A DNA stretch of 50,378 nucleotides from Nitrosomonas sp. (GTDB taxonomy: Bacteria; Pseudomonadota; Gammaproteobacteria; Burkholderiales; Nitrosomonadaceae). The notes under the pieces were generated by a model. It was not told where the DNA came from, did no database searches, and saw nothing but the letters and a program-made list of their open reading frames with translations. Positions 19,259-28,806 of the stretch are shown here, piece by piece. Position 1 is the stretch's first letter, and the number at the start of each line of letters is the position of its first letter. The stretch covers positions 1 to 50,378 of the forward strand of contig JAGOKN010000008.1 of NCBI GenBank assembly GCA_017994575.1, given 5' to 3'. A program made the translations under genes and the position numbers.

Positions 19259-20348
19259 GCCGATTAGTGCTGTAGAACGATATCCTGCTAAATATTGGCA
19301 TCAGCTGCAGGATGGTCGAATCCAGTGTGATTTGTGTCCGCGCGATTGCAAGCTACACGAAGGGCAGCGCGGCGCCTGTTTTGTGCGAGGACGTGCTGGC
19401 GATGCCATGGTGTTGACAACTTATGGCCGGTCTTCCGGTTTTTGTGTGGATCCGATTGAGAAGAAACCACTGAATCATTTCTATCCGGGTAGCAGCGTGT
19501 TGTCATTTGGCACCGCCGGTTGCAACCTTGCCTGTAAGTTTTGCCAAAATTGGGATATCTCCAAATCGCGCAGTTTTGACAAGCTGGCTGATCAAGCCAG
19601 CCCGGGAGCCATTGCGCGCAGCGCCGAACGATATGGTTGCAAAAGTGTTGCATTTACTTACAACGATCCAGTGATCTTTGCCGAGTATGCGATGGATGTT
19701 GCAGATGCTTGTCATGCCAGAAACATTAAAACCGTAGCGGTGACGGCGGGTTATATTCATGCGCAGCCACGGCGGGATTTTTTCGCCAAAATGGATGCGG
19801 CCAATGTGGATTTGAAGGCATTTACTGATGAATTCTATGTCAAACAAACCGGCTCGCATCTGCAGCCGGTACTGGATACGTTGATGTATCTGAAACAAGA
19901 AACGGATGTGTGGCTGGAACTGACCACGTTATTGATACCTGGATTGAATGATTCAGTCCAGGAATTGAGTGCGATGAGTGATTGGATCGCGAAAGAGCTG
20001 GGAGTCGATGTGCCGCTGCATTTCAGCGCTTTTCATCCGGATTATAAAATGGTCGATATACCAGGCACCTCCACCGAGACGTTGATCAGGGCGCGTAATA
20101 TTGCACTTGCGGCAGGATTGCGTTACGTCTATACCGGTAATGTGCATCATGTGGAAGGCGATACCACGTTTTGTCCGACTTGTGGCAGTGCATTAATCGT
20201 GCGCGATTGGTATGAGATCAATGAATATCGCTTAACGCCAGAAGGAAGGTGTGCAGGCTGCAACACCAGTATCGCAGGTCGTTTCGAGCAATTTACTGCG
20301 CAATTCGGAAGGAACCGTATTCCTATCGTGATAGGAGCCAGCGCATGA
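19245..20348 (+). CDS. amrS: AmmeMemoRadiSam system radical SAM enzyme
   Basis: About 367 residues. The radical SAM cluster motif CNLACKFCQNW (CxxxCxxC, near residue 95) follows an N-terminal cysteine set CDLCPRDCKLHEGQRGAC, and the C-terminus has a zinc-ribbon-like CPTCG...CAGC pattern. This layout (MPMDEPISAVERYPAKYW..., related to pyruvate-formate-lyase activating enzymes) is that of AmmeMemoRadiSam radical SAM proteins, thought to act with amrA and amrB on an unidentified substrate. Possible starts are TTG 19233, ATG 19245 and ATG 19251; all overlap amrA. It ends overlapping the hydrolase start (ATGA). Confidence 0.93.
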   Translation: MPMDEPISAVERYPAKYWHQLQDGRIQCDLCPRDCKLHEGQRGACFVRGRAGDAMVLTTYGRSSGFCVDPIEKKPLNHFYPGSSVLSFGTAGCNLACKFCQNWDISKSRSFDKLADQASPGAIARSAERYGCKSVAFTYNDPVIFAEYAMDVADACHARNIKTVAVTAGYIHAQPRRDFFAKMDAANVDLKAFTDEFYVKQTGSHLQPVLDTLMYLKQETDVWLELTTLLIPGLNDSVQELSAMSDWIAKELGVDVPLHFSAFHPDYKMVDIPGTSTETLIRARNIALAAGLRYVYTGNVHHVEGDTTFCPTCGSALIVRDWYEINEYRLTPEGRCAGCNTSIAGRFEQFTAQFGRNRIPIVIGASA

Positions 20349-20974
20349 GCAGTGTAAAAATTCCGGTTGATTCGGTTGAACTCAATGGTGAGTTGGTGTT
20401 GCCGCCAGCACCCTCCGGTATCGTGCTATTTGCGCACGGTAGTGGCAGTAGCCATCTCAGTCCGCGCAATACGTTTGTGGCCGAGGTATTGCAACAACAA
20501 GGCATAGGCACACTTTTGTTCGATCTGCTCACGCATGCGGAGGATCAAGTATATTCAACGCGCTTCGATATAGACCTGCTGACACGGCGTTTGCTGACTG
20601 CCACGCGCTGGATTCAAGCAAATTCTATAACAAAGGCATTGCCCATCGGTTATTTTGGCGCTAGCACGGGTGCGGCAGCAGCGCTGCAGGCAGCTGTGGA
20701 AATGGATGGAAATATTGCTGCGGTCGTATCTCGTGGCGGCCGTCCGGATTTGGCTGGAGAAGTTGCCCTAGGTCAAGTGATCGCACCTACGTTGCTGATT
20801 GTGGGTAGTGCGGATTACGGTGTGATCGAATTGAATGAACAAGCTTATGCATTGATGCAATGTGAAAAAAAACTGGCACTGATTCCCGGAGCGACGCATT
20901 TATTCGAGGAATCAGGCACATTGAAATTGACTGCACAGTATGCTGCGAATTGGTTTTTAACGTATTTGCACTAA
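20345..20974 (+). CDS. Alpha/beta hydrolase (dienelactone hydrolase-like) in the AmmeMemoRadiSam operon
   Basis: 209 residues from the ATG at 20345, whose ATGA overlaps the amrS stop. The hydrolase core shows IVLFAHGSGSSHLSPRN (oxyanion region), nucleophile elbow GASTGAAAAL (GxSxG), TLLIVGSADYGV (acid strand) and ATHLFEE (catalytic His). Such hydrolases often accompany phosphoribosyltransferase genes in environmental bacteria; here the phosphoribosyltransferase is 8 kb away. An upstream in-frame extension to 20249 lies inside amrS and is not supported. Substrate unknown. Confidence 0.85.
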   Translation: MSSVKIPVDSVELNGELVLPPAPSGIVLFAHGSGSSHLSPRNTFVAEVLQQQGIGTLLFDLLTHAEDQVYSTRFDIDLLTRRLLTATRWIQANSITKALPIGYFGASTGAAAALQAAVEMDGNIAAVVSRGGRPDLAGEVALGQVIAPTLLIVGSADYGVIELNEQAYALMQCEKKLALIPGATHLFEESGTLKLTAQYAANWFLTYLH

Positions 20975-21011
20975 AAAGAATCCCTCTATCGATCAGATAA
21001 TAATCAACTGA

Positions 21012-21491
21012 TCAGCTACCTCGACAAATGGTGGAGCGTAAGGTAGGGCGTGGAAGCAGAACCCAATCGATTCGATCTGCGTTTGATGATAAAGCTGAAA
21101 ACTGCGTGCTGATTTGGATGAGTTGCGCTGAATTGCACATGCACTTGATCGGTGTCCAGTCATCTGTCCAACCCAGTAAATTGCGAGTTGCTTTATACAG
21201 AAATAATCTTGAGACATCCGTGTGGGTTCCGAATGCTCGGTTTTCATAAAATTCTATCAATCCGGCACCTGCTTGTGCAGTGCAAGAATCTAAATCTAGT
21301 TGATCTTCTATCGAAGAACACCAGGTCCTGAGATCAGCGGAATCTGGTAATGATTTGGCTGCAACAGGTTTTGCGATATTGATCTTGGCGAGTAGGGATT
21401 CAATTTTTTCATGCTCTGGTGTGTAGTCTCTGAAGTCTGGTAAATCGCGCAGCCAGCCTATCCCTCGAATTTTAACGCTATGAGTATCCAT
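21012..21491 (-). pseudogene. C1A (papain-like) cysteine peptidase, C-terminally truncated remnant
   Basis: The first about 100 residues match bacterial C1A peptidases: WLRDLPDFRDYTPEHEKI, LPDSADLRTWCSSIEDQLDLDSCTAQAGAGLIEFYENR (the active-site Cys is in DSCTAQAG; the usual Gly before Ser is Asp) and DVSRLFLYKATRNLLGWTDD. After that the family sequence stops and about 45 unrelated residues follow before the stop. The domain's catalytic His and Asn, expected in the next 120 residues, are absent from all frames here. This looks like a deletion or frameshift remnant, not a working protease. It lies between the amr operon and hsp20, on the opposite strand to the former. Confidence 0.72.
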
Positions 21492-21632
21492 GATGTTTAT
21501 CTATTAAAGAGGACAACATGTTAAAGATCTGGATATTTCTTTAATGACATCCACTACGACACTGCGTTATTCTCAGAGAAATTAATCTCTATGCGAATTT
21601 TATTCCAGACTTCCTCCGATAGAGTTTCCCAA

Positions 21633-22082
21633 TTATTTGATGGTTATCTGTTTTGAAGTACGTCCATTCAATTTGGGGAGCGTCAATTCAAGCATGCCAT
21701 TTGTATACTTTGCCTCAGTCTTTGCTTCATCGATATCGCTATCCAATGTAAAACTTCGGTAATTGCTACCCTGATAACATTCGCGGCAAATTACTCGTTC
21801 GCCTTCCTTCTCTTCGTTTTGTTTTTTTGTTTCGGTGCTAATGGAAACCCGATTACCGTCCACTTGTACCTTGATATCTTCTTTATGGACACCAGGAATT
21901 TCAGCGCGGAGAGTATAAGTTTGCTCGTTTTCGGCTAAATCGATTTTAATCAGAGGGGTAGTTTCTAAGGTATTGACAAAAGGCCGCATTGCAAAACCTT
22001 TGAACCAGTCATCCATTGAAGTAAATGGATCAAGATGAGTTACTTCATTAACTCGTGGGGAACGGCGCACTAGATTGATCAT
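21633..22082 (-). CDS. Hsp20/alpha-crystallin family small heat-shock protein
   Basis: 149 residues with an alpha-crystallin domain: PLIKIDLAENEQTYTLRAEIPGVHKEDIKVQVDGNRVSIST, RSFTLDSDIDEAKTEAKYTNGMLELTLPKLN (the G-x-L motif as GMLELTLPK) and a short C-terminal extension KQITIK. Small heat-shock proteins hold unfolding proteins in oligomers for later refolding. The DUF2934 gene is 49 bases upstream on the same strand, and lon lies further upstream, which supports a shared stress role. Confidence 0.95.
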   Translation of the reverse strand: MINLVRRSPRVNEVTHLDPFTSMDDWFKGFAMRPFVNTLETTPLIKIDLAENEQTYTLRAEIPGVHKEDIKVQVDGNRVSISTETKKQNEEKEGERVICRECYQGSNYRSFTLDSDIDEAKTEAKYTNGMLELTLPKLNGRTSKQITIK

Positions 22083-22131
22083 GGTGTTTCTCCTGTATAA
22101 GGCTAATCTTTGCTTTCATGATTGAATTCAT

Positions 22132-22410
22132 TTATTCAGCTTTATTCTTGAGAAATGCGAAATCCTTCCCATTGAGATTGAACATATTCAGTTCATTGTC
22201 AATTTCCATTTCGGCTTCGAGCCAATCCTGCAACGTATCCGCCGCATTACCGCTAAAACCGCGTTTTTCGGCTCGGTAATAGGCAGCGGTGGCAATCATT
22301 TCCTGACGATCAAACTCTTTTGATTCGTTGATGGATAGATCTGGGCGAGTGTTTTTTCTTCTGGGAGTGCTGGATTTTTTGGTTCTGATTTCAATAACTT
22401 CGCTTTGCAT
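22132..22410 (-). CDS. DUF2934 domain protein
   Basis: 92 residues with the DUF2934 core EFDRQEMIATAAYYRAEKRGFSGNAADTLQDWLEAEMEID (I.x.AY..AE+RGF.GxAxxDWLxAE pattern). Proteins of this kind are small, of unknown function, and often encoded beside hsp20 or other stress genes, as here (hsp20 is 49 bases downstream). The N-terminus is basic (RTKKSSTPRRK), suggesting possible nucleic-acid contact, which is speculation. A GAGGAG ribosome site precedes the ATG. Confidence 0.88.
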   Translation of the reverse strand: MQSEVIEIRTKKSSTPRRKNTRPDLSINESKEFDRQEMIATAAYYRAEKRGFSGNAADTLQDWLEAEMEIDNELNMFNLNGKDFAFLKNKAE

Positions 22411-22694
22411 TTGAAATATCTCCTCTATGTCTTTGAATTACGTACTTGCATTGAACTGATCATCAGCCATGCATGATTGTAATAACCAAACAGGTTAGTA
22501 AGAAATGCTCAAAAAATGCTACATTATCTGCAAGATGAATGCTTTGATCAAAGACATTCATCTATGCTCGATGATAACCCAATCGTTTCAAATTAAGCGT
22601 AGGAAAATGCTTTTTTTTGATTCAGAAGATTCTGTCGTATCTGACCAGACTAGGATATTTTATTGTCAGTGAAATTGATTGACATCCATATTGC

Positions 22695-25070
22695 TCACAC
22701 AAGTTTGAATTCTGATCGGGCAAAATGACTGTCGGCCGGATTTAAAGCTGCCTGAATCGCATCTTCTGCTGTTTCCAGCAAAATAAATTGCATGGTGTTA
22801 CGGATCGCTTCTGGAACATCGCGCAGATCCTTTTGATTGCGCTTAGGCAATAACACAGTGTGCAGGCCGGCGCGTTGTGCAGCCAGTATTTTCTCTTTAA
22901 TGCCACCCACAGGCAACACCAATCCACGCAGACTGATTTCGCCTGTCATTGCGACATCATGTCGTACGGGTCGATGAGTAAATAATGAAGTCAGCGCAAT
23001 GAACATGGCTACGCCTGCGCTGGGTCCGTCTTTGGGTATGGCACCTGCCGGCACATGCAAATGCACATCAACACCATCGAATAGGATTGATGGAATGCGG
23101 AGATCGCTGGCACGTGCTTTGACTAAAGTCAACGCAGCTTGTGCGCTTTCTTTCATGACGTCACCCAATTGTCCGGTCAGAATCAGTCGCCCACTCCCAT
23201 TAACCCGTGTTGCTTCAATGAAGAGAATGTCGCCCCCCACCGGTGTCCAGGCCAAGCCGGTAGCTACTCCCGGCAAACTGGTGCGCAGCGCGATTTCGTG
23301 CTCGAACTTTTCAGGACCTAAGATAGCATCGAGATCGACCGCATCAATACGCACCTGCTGTTGTTCTCCTTCAGCGATGCGCATCGCTGCATGGCGCATC
23401 ACTCGACTGATTTCACGTTCAAACTGGCGCACGCCTGCTTCACGCGTATAGTGAGCAATGATGCTGTTCAGCGCGGCAGGAGTCAATTGACATTGCGCGT
23501 CACGCAAGCCATTGGCTTCACTTTGCCGCTGCACCAAATACCGCAGTGCAATTTGCAGTTTTTCTTCTTGTGTGTATCCAGGCAAATCAATAATTTCCAT
23601 GCGATCACGTACGGGTGGCGGTACATTGTCGATCACATTTGCGGTAGCAATAAAAACCACTCGGCTGAGATCAAAGGAAACGCCCAGATAATTGTCGCGG
23701 AAAGTTGAATTCTGCTCCGGATCCAATATTTCCAGGAGCGCTGCGGAGGGGTCTCCATGAGCGCTGGCAGACAGCTTGTCGATTTCATCCAGCATCATGA
23801 CGCAATTGCGCGTGCCGGCCTTACGCAAGCTTTGCACAATATTACCAGGCATGGCACCGATATAAGTGCGACGGTGCCCGCGCATTTCGGCCTCATCATG
23901 CACGCCGCCCAGGGATACCCGCACAAACGCCCGCTGCAATGCGCGCGCAATACTTTGTCCTAGGGATGTTTTGCCGACCCCGGGCGGACCAACAAAACAC
24001 AGGATGGGTGCACGGCCTTGCGGTTTGAGTTTTTGCACCGCCAGAAATTCAATAATGCGCTGTTTGACGCGCTCCAATCCGAAATGATCCGCTTCCAGAA
24101 TCTGGCGGGCGCTATTCAAATCGATTGGCGCATCTTCAGGCAACCGCCAGGGTAATTCGGTCATCCACTCAAGATATGTGTGCAGCATGGAGTATTCGCT
24201 GGATGCGTTGGGCATGCGTTGCAAGCGGTGTAATTCTTTACGGGTTTGTGCTTCGATGTCGCTTGGCATGCCAGCGCGGGCAATGGCTTCGTTTAATTGC
24301 TCAATTTCTTGATCATTGTCGCCGTCTTCCCCCAGTTCCTTCTGAATGGTTTTCAACTGTTCACGTAACAAGTATTTACGTTCGCGATCTTCCATGTGTT
24401 CCTTGGTGCGCTCGCCGATTTCCTGTGACAAGCGCAACACTTCGATGCGACGAGACAAGATTTGTAATACTTTTTGTAAGCGTTCCTCGGTATCAATGGT
24501 TTCAAGCAACATCTGTTTCTCGTTTACTTCGGTATCGAGCAGACTGGCGGTGATGTCGGCCAAATCCGATGGGGCGCGCGTGGCCTGTAAAGCATGTGCA
24601 AGTTCTGCGGGTACGCCTGGCAGTAATGATAAAATCTCAATGGCCCGTTCGCGCAATTGCAATGCCAATGCTTCTGCCTGCGTGGTTACCTGCGTAGATT
24701 CTGTAATGCGCTTGATTCGTGCCGCAATGAAAGGATAGCCTTCGACAATCTCCAGAATCTGGAAACGCTCTATGCCCTGGCAAATGGCGTGATGAGTACC
24801 GTCATCCGTAGTGACATGGCGCACTACGTTAGCGATTGTGCCGATACCGCATAACGCATCCAATCCGGGATCGTCAGTGGCTGCATCTTTTTGCATCACA
24901 ATGCCAATCGGTGTTTTAGACTTTATGGCATGTTCGATGGTGGCAATGGATTTGACGCGGCCGACGGTGATCGGCATAAGGACATGAGGAAACAACACCA
25001 CATTGCGCATTGGCACCAGCGCGATGACATCGTCAGGCAATGTAAAATGGGTTACGGAAGTTTGTTCCAT
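22695..25070 (-). CDS. lon: ATP-dependent endopeptidase Lon
   Basis: 791 residues, all Lon parts in order: LAN domain ([24 protein letters not shown]), coiled linker, AAA+ module with Walker [10 protein letters not shown] near residues 361-369 and Walker [11 protein letters not shown], then the proteolytic domain with Ser684 ([11 protein letters not shown]) and Lys727 ([10 protein letters not shown]), spaced 43 residues apart as in E. coli. Lon degrades misfolded and regulatory proteins in the cytoplasm. It is not beside clpX/clpP but in a stress cluster with hsp20, a CBS protein and polX, so it may be a second, accessory copy; this needs the rest of the genome. Confidence 0.97.
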   Translation of the reverse strand: MEQTSVTHFTLPDDVIALVPMRNVVLFPHVLMPITVGRVKSIATIEHAIKSKTPIGIVMQKDAATDDPGLDALCGIGTIANVVRHVTTDDGTHHAICQGIERFQILEIVEGYPFIAARIKRITESTQVTTQAEALALQLRERAIEILSLLPGVPAELAHALQATRAPSDLADITASLLDTEVNEKQMLLETIDTEERLQKVLQILSRRIEVLRLSQEIGERTKEHMEDRERKYLLREQLKTIQKELGEDGDNDQEIEQLNEAIARAGMPSDIEAQTRKELHRLQRMPNASSEYSMLHTYLEWMTELPWRLPEDAPIDLNSARQILEADHFGLERVKQRIIEFLAVQKLKPQGRAPILCFVGPPGVGKTSLGQSIARALQRAFVRVSLGGVHDEAEMRGHRRTYIGAMPGNIVQSLRKAGTRNCVMMLDEIDKLSASAHGDPSAALLEILDPEQNSTFRDNYLGVSFDLSRVVFIATANVIDNVPPPVRDRMEIIDLPGYTQEEKLQIALRYLVQRQSEANGLRDAQCQLTPAALNSIIAHYTREAGVRQFEREISRVMRHAAMRIAEGEQQQVRIDAVDLDAILGPEKFEHEIALRTSLPGVATGLAWTPVGGDILFIEATRVNGSGRLILTGQLGDVMKESAQAALTLVKARASDLRIPSILFDGVDVHLHVPAGAIPKDGPSAGVAMFIALTSLFTHRPVRHDVAMTGEISLRGLVLPVGGIKEKILAAQRAGLHTVLLPKRNQKDLRDVPEAIRNTMQFILLETAEDAIQAALNPADSHFARSEFKLV

Positions 25071-25180
25071 GGCAATTTACCCTGTAATAATTTTATGAAT
25101 CAATCTCAACATTCAATGCGAATGTTTGAGTATTTATCAAGAATTCAAGTGCCAGTTTTTGAACATCATCCAATCCAGTG

Positions 25181-25219
25181 AATATCACTCGATCATCGGA
25201 ACAATGATCGAGTGATATT
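25181..25219. terminator. Perfect 16-bp inverted repeat between the CBS-protein gene and lon
   Basis: The arms AATATCACTCGATCAT (25181-25196) and ATGATCGAGTGATATT (25204-25219) are exact reverse complements around a 7-base loop. The hairpin begins at the stop codon of the leftward CBS gene, 110 bases upstream of the lon start. No T-run follows on either strand, so it may be a Rho-assisted terminator, an RNA-stability hairpin or a protein-binding site in the lon leader. Confidence 0.6.
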
Positions 25220-25671
25220 TACGGGCGATGCCGTATTTCCTTTTTTTGCTCGTATCTGACCAATTTGGCGAGATCCAGTAATTCTTCCGATAACAATTCC
25301 AGCATGTCATCTAAAGTGACCATGCCGACCAGTTCGCCATCGTTATCCACAACCGGCAAGCGCCGGGTGGTTTTATGGCGCATCAGTTGGATTGTCTCAG
25401 CAGTACCGGCGCTTTCTTTGATGGTGAATATTTCGGCAGCCATGATATCGCCGACGGTAATAACTGTTTGATCAAGCTCAGTGGCCAAAACTTCCACCAC
25501 AAGATCGCGATCAGTGACAATGCCTACCGGTATCTGACGACCATTGCGTTTCTCGATCACGATCACAGAGCCGACATGATATTGACGCATGAGTTTTGCA
25601 GCTTCTAATACAGGTTCGTCGCGATGAATGGTGATTACTTCACGATTACATATTTCATTGATAGTCATCAT
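25219..25671 (-). CDS. Tandem CBS-domain protein
   Basis: 150 residues formed of two CBS motifs in tandem: ICNREVITIHRDEPVLEAAKLMRQYHVGSVIVIE...PVGIVTDRDLV and IMAAEIFTIKESAGTAETIQLMRHKTTRRLPVVDNDGELVGMVTLDDML. Bateman modules bind adenosine ligands (AMP, ATP, SAM) and sense energy or stress. No effector domain is attached. It lies upstream of lon on the same strand, with a strong hairpin between. The C-terminus (LAKLVRYEQKKEIRHRP) is charged. Confidence 0.92.
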   Translation of the reverse strand: MMTINEICNREVITIHRDEPVLEAAKLMRQYHVGSVIVIEKRNGRQIPVGIVTDRDLVVEVLATELDQTVITVGDIMAAEIFTIKESAGTAETIQLMRHKTTRRLPVVDNDGELVGMVTLDDMLELLSEELLDLAKLVRYEQKKEIRHRP

Positions 25672-25728
25672 ATGCTCCTGTAAGTGGTTGGTGAAGCCTG
25701 ACTATGCAGGCTGTGTTATTGGTACAGC

Positions 25729-26232
25729 CTAATGCGACCAGTGTACGCGCAGCAGATTCTCCGAGGGGTTATAGTGAAATTCCAGTTCGCCCTGATAGGC
25801 ATCATGAATGGCTGTGCCGATACCGCGCGCAAGGTGAATGTCGGTGGTGGTTATCAACACCGCATTGTCTTTCTCCTCGGTTGCCATGATTCGTTTCAAG
25901 GGGTGTTCGGTTTTTTCTCTTTCTTCAACATGACGAGCGAGATTCAAGATCTCATCACGATGATGCATGAAAAAATCCCCATGCAAGGTCACAAAACCTG
26001 CTGGGTTGTTCTCATGAATTCGCTGACAGGCTGGGCAGCTGTGTTGATGGGTTGTGGCATGCGACTTAATCCATTGCCACCGCCCCTCATGAAATACCGC
26101 GTCACACTGCGGACAGATGGATGGTTCGGAAGGTTTGCCTTTGGCTTGATAAGTGTCGTGGATTCGCTCCTGAAACACACCATCGTGACGAGTAATTTGA
26201 TGATAACCGGGGAATATGTTTTTTGCACTCAT
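25729..26232 (-). CDS. Zinc-ribbon protein of the BCAM0308 type
   Basis: 167 residues. Two CxxC knuckles, ICPQCDAVFHEGRW and HSCPACQRIHENNPAG, form a zinc ribbon near residues 40-75; FVTLHGDFFMHHRDEILNLARHVEEREKTEHPLKRIM and a C-terminal ITTTDIHLARGIGTAIHDAYQGELEFHYNPSENLLRVHW follow. I recall this architecture as the BCAM0308 family, often found in stress or low-oxygen gene clusters; no function is known to me. It lies 57 bases upstream of the CBS gene on the same strand and may share its transcript. Confidence 0.75.
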   Translation of the reverse strand: MSAKNIFPGYHQITRHDGVFQERIHDTYQAKGKPSEPSICPQCDAVFHEGRWQWIKSHATTHQHSCPACQRIHENNPAGFVTLHGDFFMHHRDEILNLARHVEEREKTEHPLKRIMATEEKDNAVLITTTDIHLARGIGTAIHDAYQGELEFHYNPSENLLRVHWSH

Positions 26233-26377
26233 GATCTATTTCCTCTCATGCAATTTATTCATTTTGAATTGGAATCAATATGAAATTGCCCAGATGGCAT
26301 CGGCATCATGATCAATCATCCAGTCAACTATTCATAATTGGATCTTGCTCGCTTTAACAATTTTGTCAAGCACTTCT

Positions 26378-26404
26378 CTTCTGTTTGGTTTCCATAAACA
26401 GAAG
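26378..26404. repeat. 9-bp hairpin downstream of the cold-shock-domain remnant
   Basis: CTTCTGTTT (26378-26386) and AAACAGAAG (26396-26404) pair around a 9-base loop, about 27 bases beyond the stop of the leftward remnant. There is no clear T-run. It could be the former terminator of that gene. Confidence 0.35.
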
Positions 26405-26430
26405 CTATTGTAAATTGGCATACCCTGATT

Positions 26431-26805
26431 TTATTCGCTCTCTGGGAAATGATGCTTACCTGTGCTGACACGCTTTGCTTGATAGTCTTCACTGCCGATA
26501 TCTTCAAGGAATTGCACGTCTTCGCCTACGGTTAATCGATCAAAATCATGATCGGATAAATTGGCGCGGTGAAGATACAATTCATATCCGTTAAGTGTCT
26601 CGATAAAACCATAGCCTTCATTGCTAAACAGACGTATGACTTTGCCATGTAATACCGGCGCGTGCATTTTGGTATCGCCGCGTTGACAGAGCACGGAGTC
26701 TTCAAGTTGTCGTTTTACGGCTTCAAAGGCATCGCTTGTTCCTTGAACTCGGCCGTGTATTCCTGCTTCGGTATCTGCCTCATCGTCTTCTTCACAAATG
26801 CAACG
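26431..26805 (-). pseudogene. Remnant of an HPF/RaiA ribosome-hibernation protein with C-terminal cold-shock domain
   Basis: From a GTG at 26692-26694 the frame encodes an 87-residue cold-shock domain protein (HGKVIRLFSNEGYGFIETLNGYELYLHRANL, with the RNP1-like GYGFIE and a second YLHR segment). The same frame stays open upstream to a stop at 26806-26808 and encodes DAFEAVKRQLEDSVLCQRGDTK, which matches the linker of environmental HPF/RaiA proteins (DAFDAxRRQLEDYxRxQRGDVK). The ribosome-binding HPF domain that should precede it is missing. So this is probably the 3' part of a longer gene that lost its 5' half; the cold-shock part could still be made from the GTG. Confidence 0.68.
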
Positions 26806-27006
26806 TTAATTGTACGTCACTCTTGGAAGACTATTTTTCGGAAGAAGCTCAAAATAGGCTGAGCTCATTTTTGACCATTTCCTGTCAATAGCAATTTCAT
26901 TGCAGTAGTTTTGCGCACTGAAATGTATTAATCTGACGGATATCATTTCGAACTGATGTTAATTAGTCTATGCAGCGATGCCAACGCAGTTTACTGGGGG
27001 ATTCGC

Positions 27007-28740
27007 ATGCCAAAATACAATGCTGATATTGCCGTTATCTTTGAAGAAATAGCGGATCTGCTGGAAATCCAGGGAGCCAATCCATTTCGCATACGCGCTT
27101 ACCAAAATGCTGCACGCATGCTGAGCGAGTTGTCGCGGGAAGTATCTCAAATGCTAGAGAAAAAGGAAGATTTAACCGATTTGCCAGGCATTGGTGATGA
27201 TCTTGCAGGGAAAATTAAAGAAATTATTGATAGCGGTCACTGCAGCCTGTTGGATCGATTGCAATCCGAACTGCTTCCAGCCATTACCGAGCTTTTGAAG
27301 ATTCCAGGATTGGGTTCGAAACGCGTTAAATCGCTGTATCACGATTTGGATGTGCAAACGATCGAGCAACTGTATCGGGCAGCACGTGACGGCCGCATCC
27401 GGACTTTGCCGGGTTTTGGTGAGAAAACCGAAATCAACATCCTACAAGCCATTGAAGCGCGTGCCAATCAGACGCAGCGCTTCAAATTGGCAGTGGCGGC
27501 ACAATATGCAGAGGCACTGGAAAAATTTCTGCAAGCGATACCGGGTGTTCTGACTGTTATAGTTGCCGGCAGCTATCGGCGCATGCGTGAAACAGTCGGG
27601 GATTTGGATATGCTCGTTGTGTCCTCAGTATCGGCAGCCAGCCAAGTAGTGCAACGTTTTATTACCTATGAGGAAACTGTCGAGATTCTATCTGCTGGCA
27701 CGATAAGGGCGAGCATTATTCTTGCCGGCGGTTTGCAGGTGGATTTGCGCGTGGTTAAGGAAGAATCGTATGGTGCTGCGCTGCATTATTTTACCGGCTC
27801 CAAATCCCATAACATCGCTATTCGTCGCATGGCGCAGAAACATGGCCTGAAAATCAATGAGTATGGTGTTTTCCAGGATAAAACCCGCATTGCTGGGGAA
27901 ACGGAGGCTTCGGTCTATGCAGCCGTAGGTCTCGCCTATATTCCTCCAGAGCTGCGTGAAAATCGTGGCGAGATTGCCGCTGCAAGCACAGGGCAACTGC
28001 CGCAGCTCGTGGAACAAACGGATCTCCGGGGCGATTTGCATGCGCATACCCAGGCAACGGATGGACATCACTCGTTACGTGAAATGGCACTGGCTGGCAA
28101 AGCCTATGGTTTTGAATACCTGGCCATTACCGAACATTCACGTCGGCTGACTTTTGCGCATGGTCTTGATGGCGCGCGACTTGCCCAGCAGTGTGATGAA
28201 ATTGATCAATTGAATGCAGAGTTAACGGGAATTACCTTGCTCAAAAGCATCGAAGTGGATATTTTACAAGATGGCAATCTGGATTTGCCCGACAGTGCTT
28301 TGGCGCGCCTCGACTTGGTCGTGGGCGCTATACACAGTCATTTTAATCTGTCGCGGGCCAAACAGACGGAGCGGATATTGCGCGCGATGCATCACCCTTA
28401 CTTTACCCTATTGGCTCATCCAACCGGGCGCCTGATTCAGCGGCGAGATCCTTATGATGTGGATATGTTGCGCATTATTCGTGAAGCCAAGCATCGTGGC
28501 TGTTTTTTGGAATTGAATGCACATCCGGAGCGATTGGATCTGCTGGATACCCATTGCCAGATGGCGAAGGAAGAGGGCGTGCTGATCAGTATCAATTCGG
28601 ACGCGCATAGTGTGTATGATTTTTCCAATCTGCGTTTTGGTGTCGGACAAGCGCGGCGCGGCTGGTTGGAGAAATGCAATGTACTTAATACCCGTCCATT
28701 GAGTGAATTGCGTTTACTGATTCATCGCACGATGTCGTGA
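27007..28740 (+). CDS. polX: DNA polymerase/3'-5' exonuclease PolX
   Basis: 577 residues from the ATG at 27007, which has GGGGG six bases upstream; an in-frame ATG at 26956 has no such site. Order: helix-hairpin-helix region (ANPFRIRAYQNAARML, LPGIGDDLAGKI, IPGLGSKRVKSLY), family X polymerase core (VAGSYRRMRETVGDLDMLV, with GS and the DxD metal motif), then a C-terminal PHP domain (DLRGDLHAHTQATDGH, ITEHSRR, INSDAHSVYDF) giving the 3'-5' exonuclease/endonuclease. PolX fills short gaps in base-excision repair. Length is normal. Its place among stress genes suggests a DNA-damage role. Confidence 0.95.
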   Translation: MPKYNADIAVIFEEIADLLEIQGANPFRIRAYQNAARMLSELSREVSQMLEKKEDLTDLPGIGDDLAGKIKEIIDSGHCSLLDRLQSELLPAITELLKIPGLGSKRVKSLYHDLDVQTIEQLYRAARDGRIRTLPGFGEKTEINILQAIEARANQTQRFKLAVAAQYAEALEKFLQAIPGVLTVIVAGSYRRMRETVGDLDMLVVSSVSAASQVVQRFITYEETVEILSAGTIRASIILAGGLQVDLRVVKEESYGAALHYFTGSKSHNIAIRRMAQKHGLKINEYGVFQDKTRIAGETEASVYAAVGLAYIPPELRENRGEIAAASTGQLPQLVEQTDLRGDLHAHTQATDGHHSLREMALAGKAYGFEYLAITEHSRRLTFAHGLDGARLAQQCDEIDQLNAELTGITLLKSIEVDILQDGNLDLPDSALARLDLVVGAIHSHFNLSRAKQTERILRAMHHPYFTLLAHPTGRLIQRRDPYDVDMLRIIREAKHRGCFLELNAHPERLDLLDTHCQMAKEEGVLISINSDAHSVYDFSNLRFGVGQARRGWLEKCNVLNTRPLSELRLLIHRTMS

Positions 28741-28806
28741 GCATATTTATCAGCACGTTGTGTAATACTCGCTTGTTCGCAACAGAATCACTATAGGGAG
28801 TCTGTC

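Noticed and set aside
19288..19653. 121-codon minus-strand ORF inside the radical SAM gene
   Set aside because: It is a shadow of amrS, with no domain and no ribosome site.
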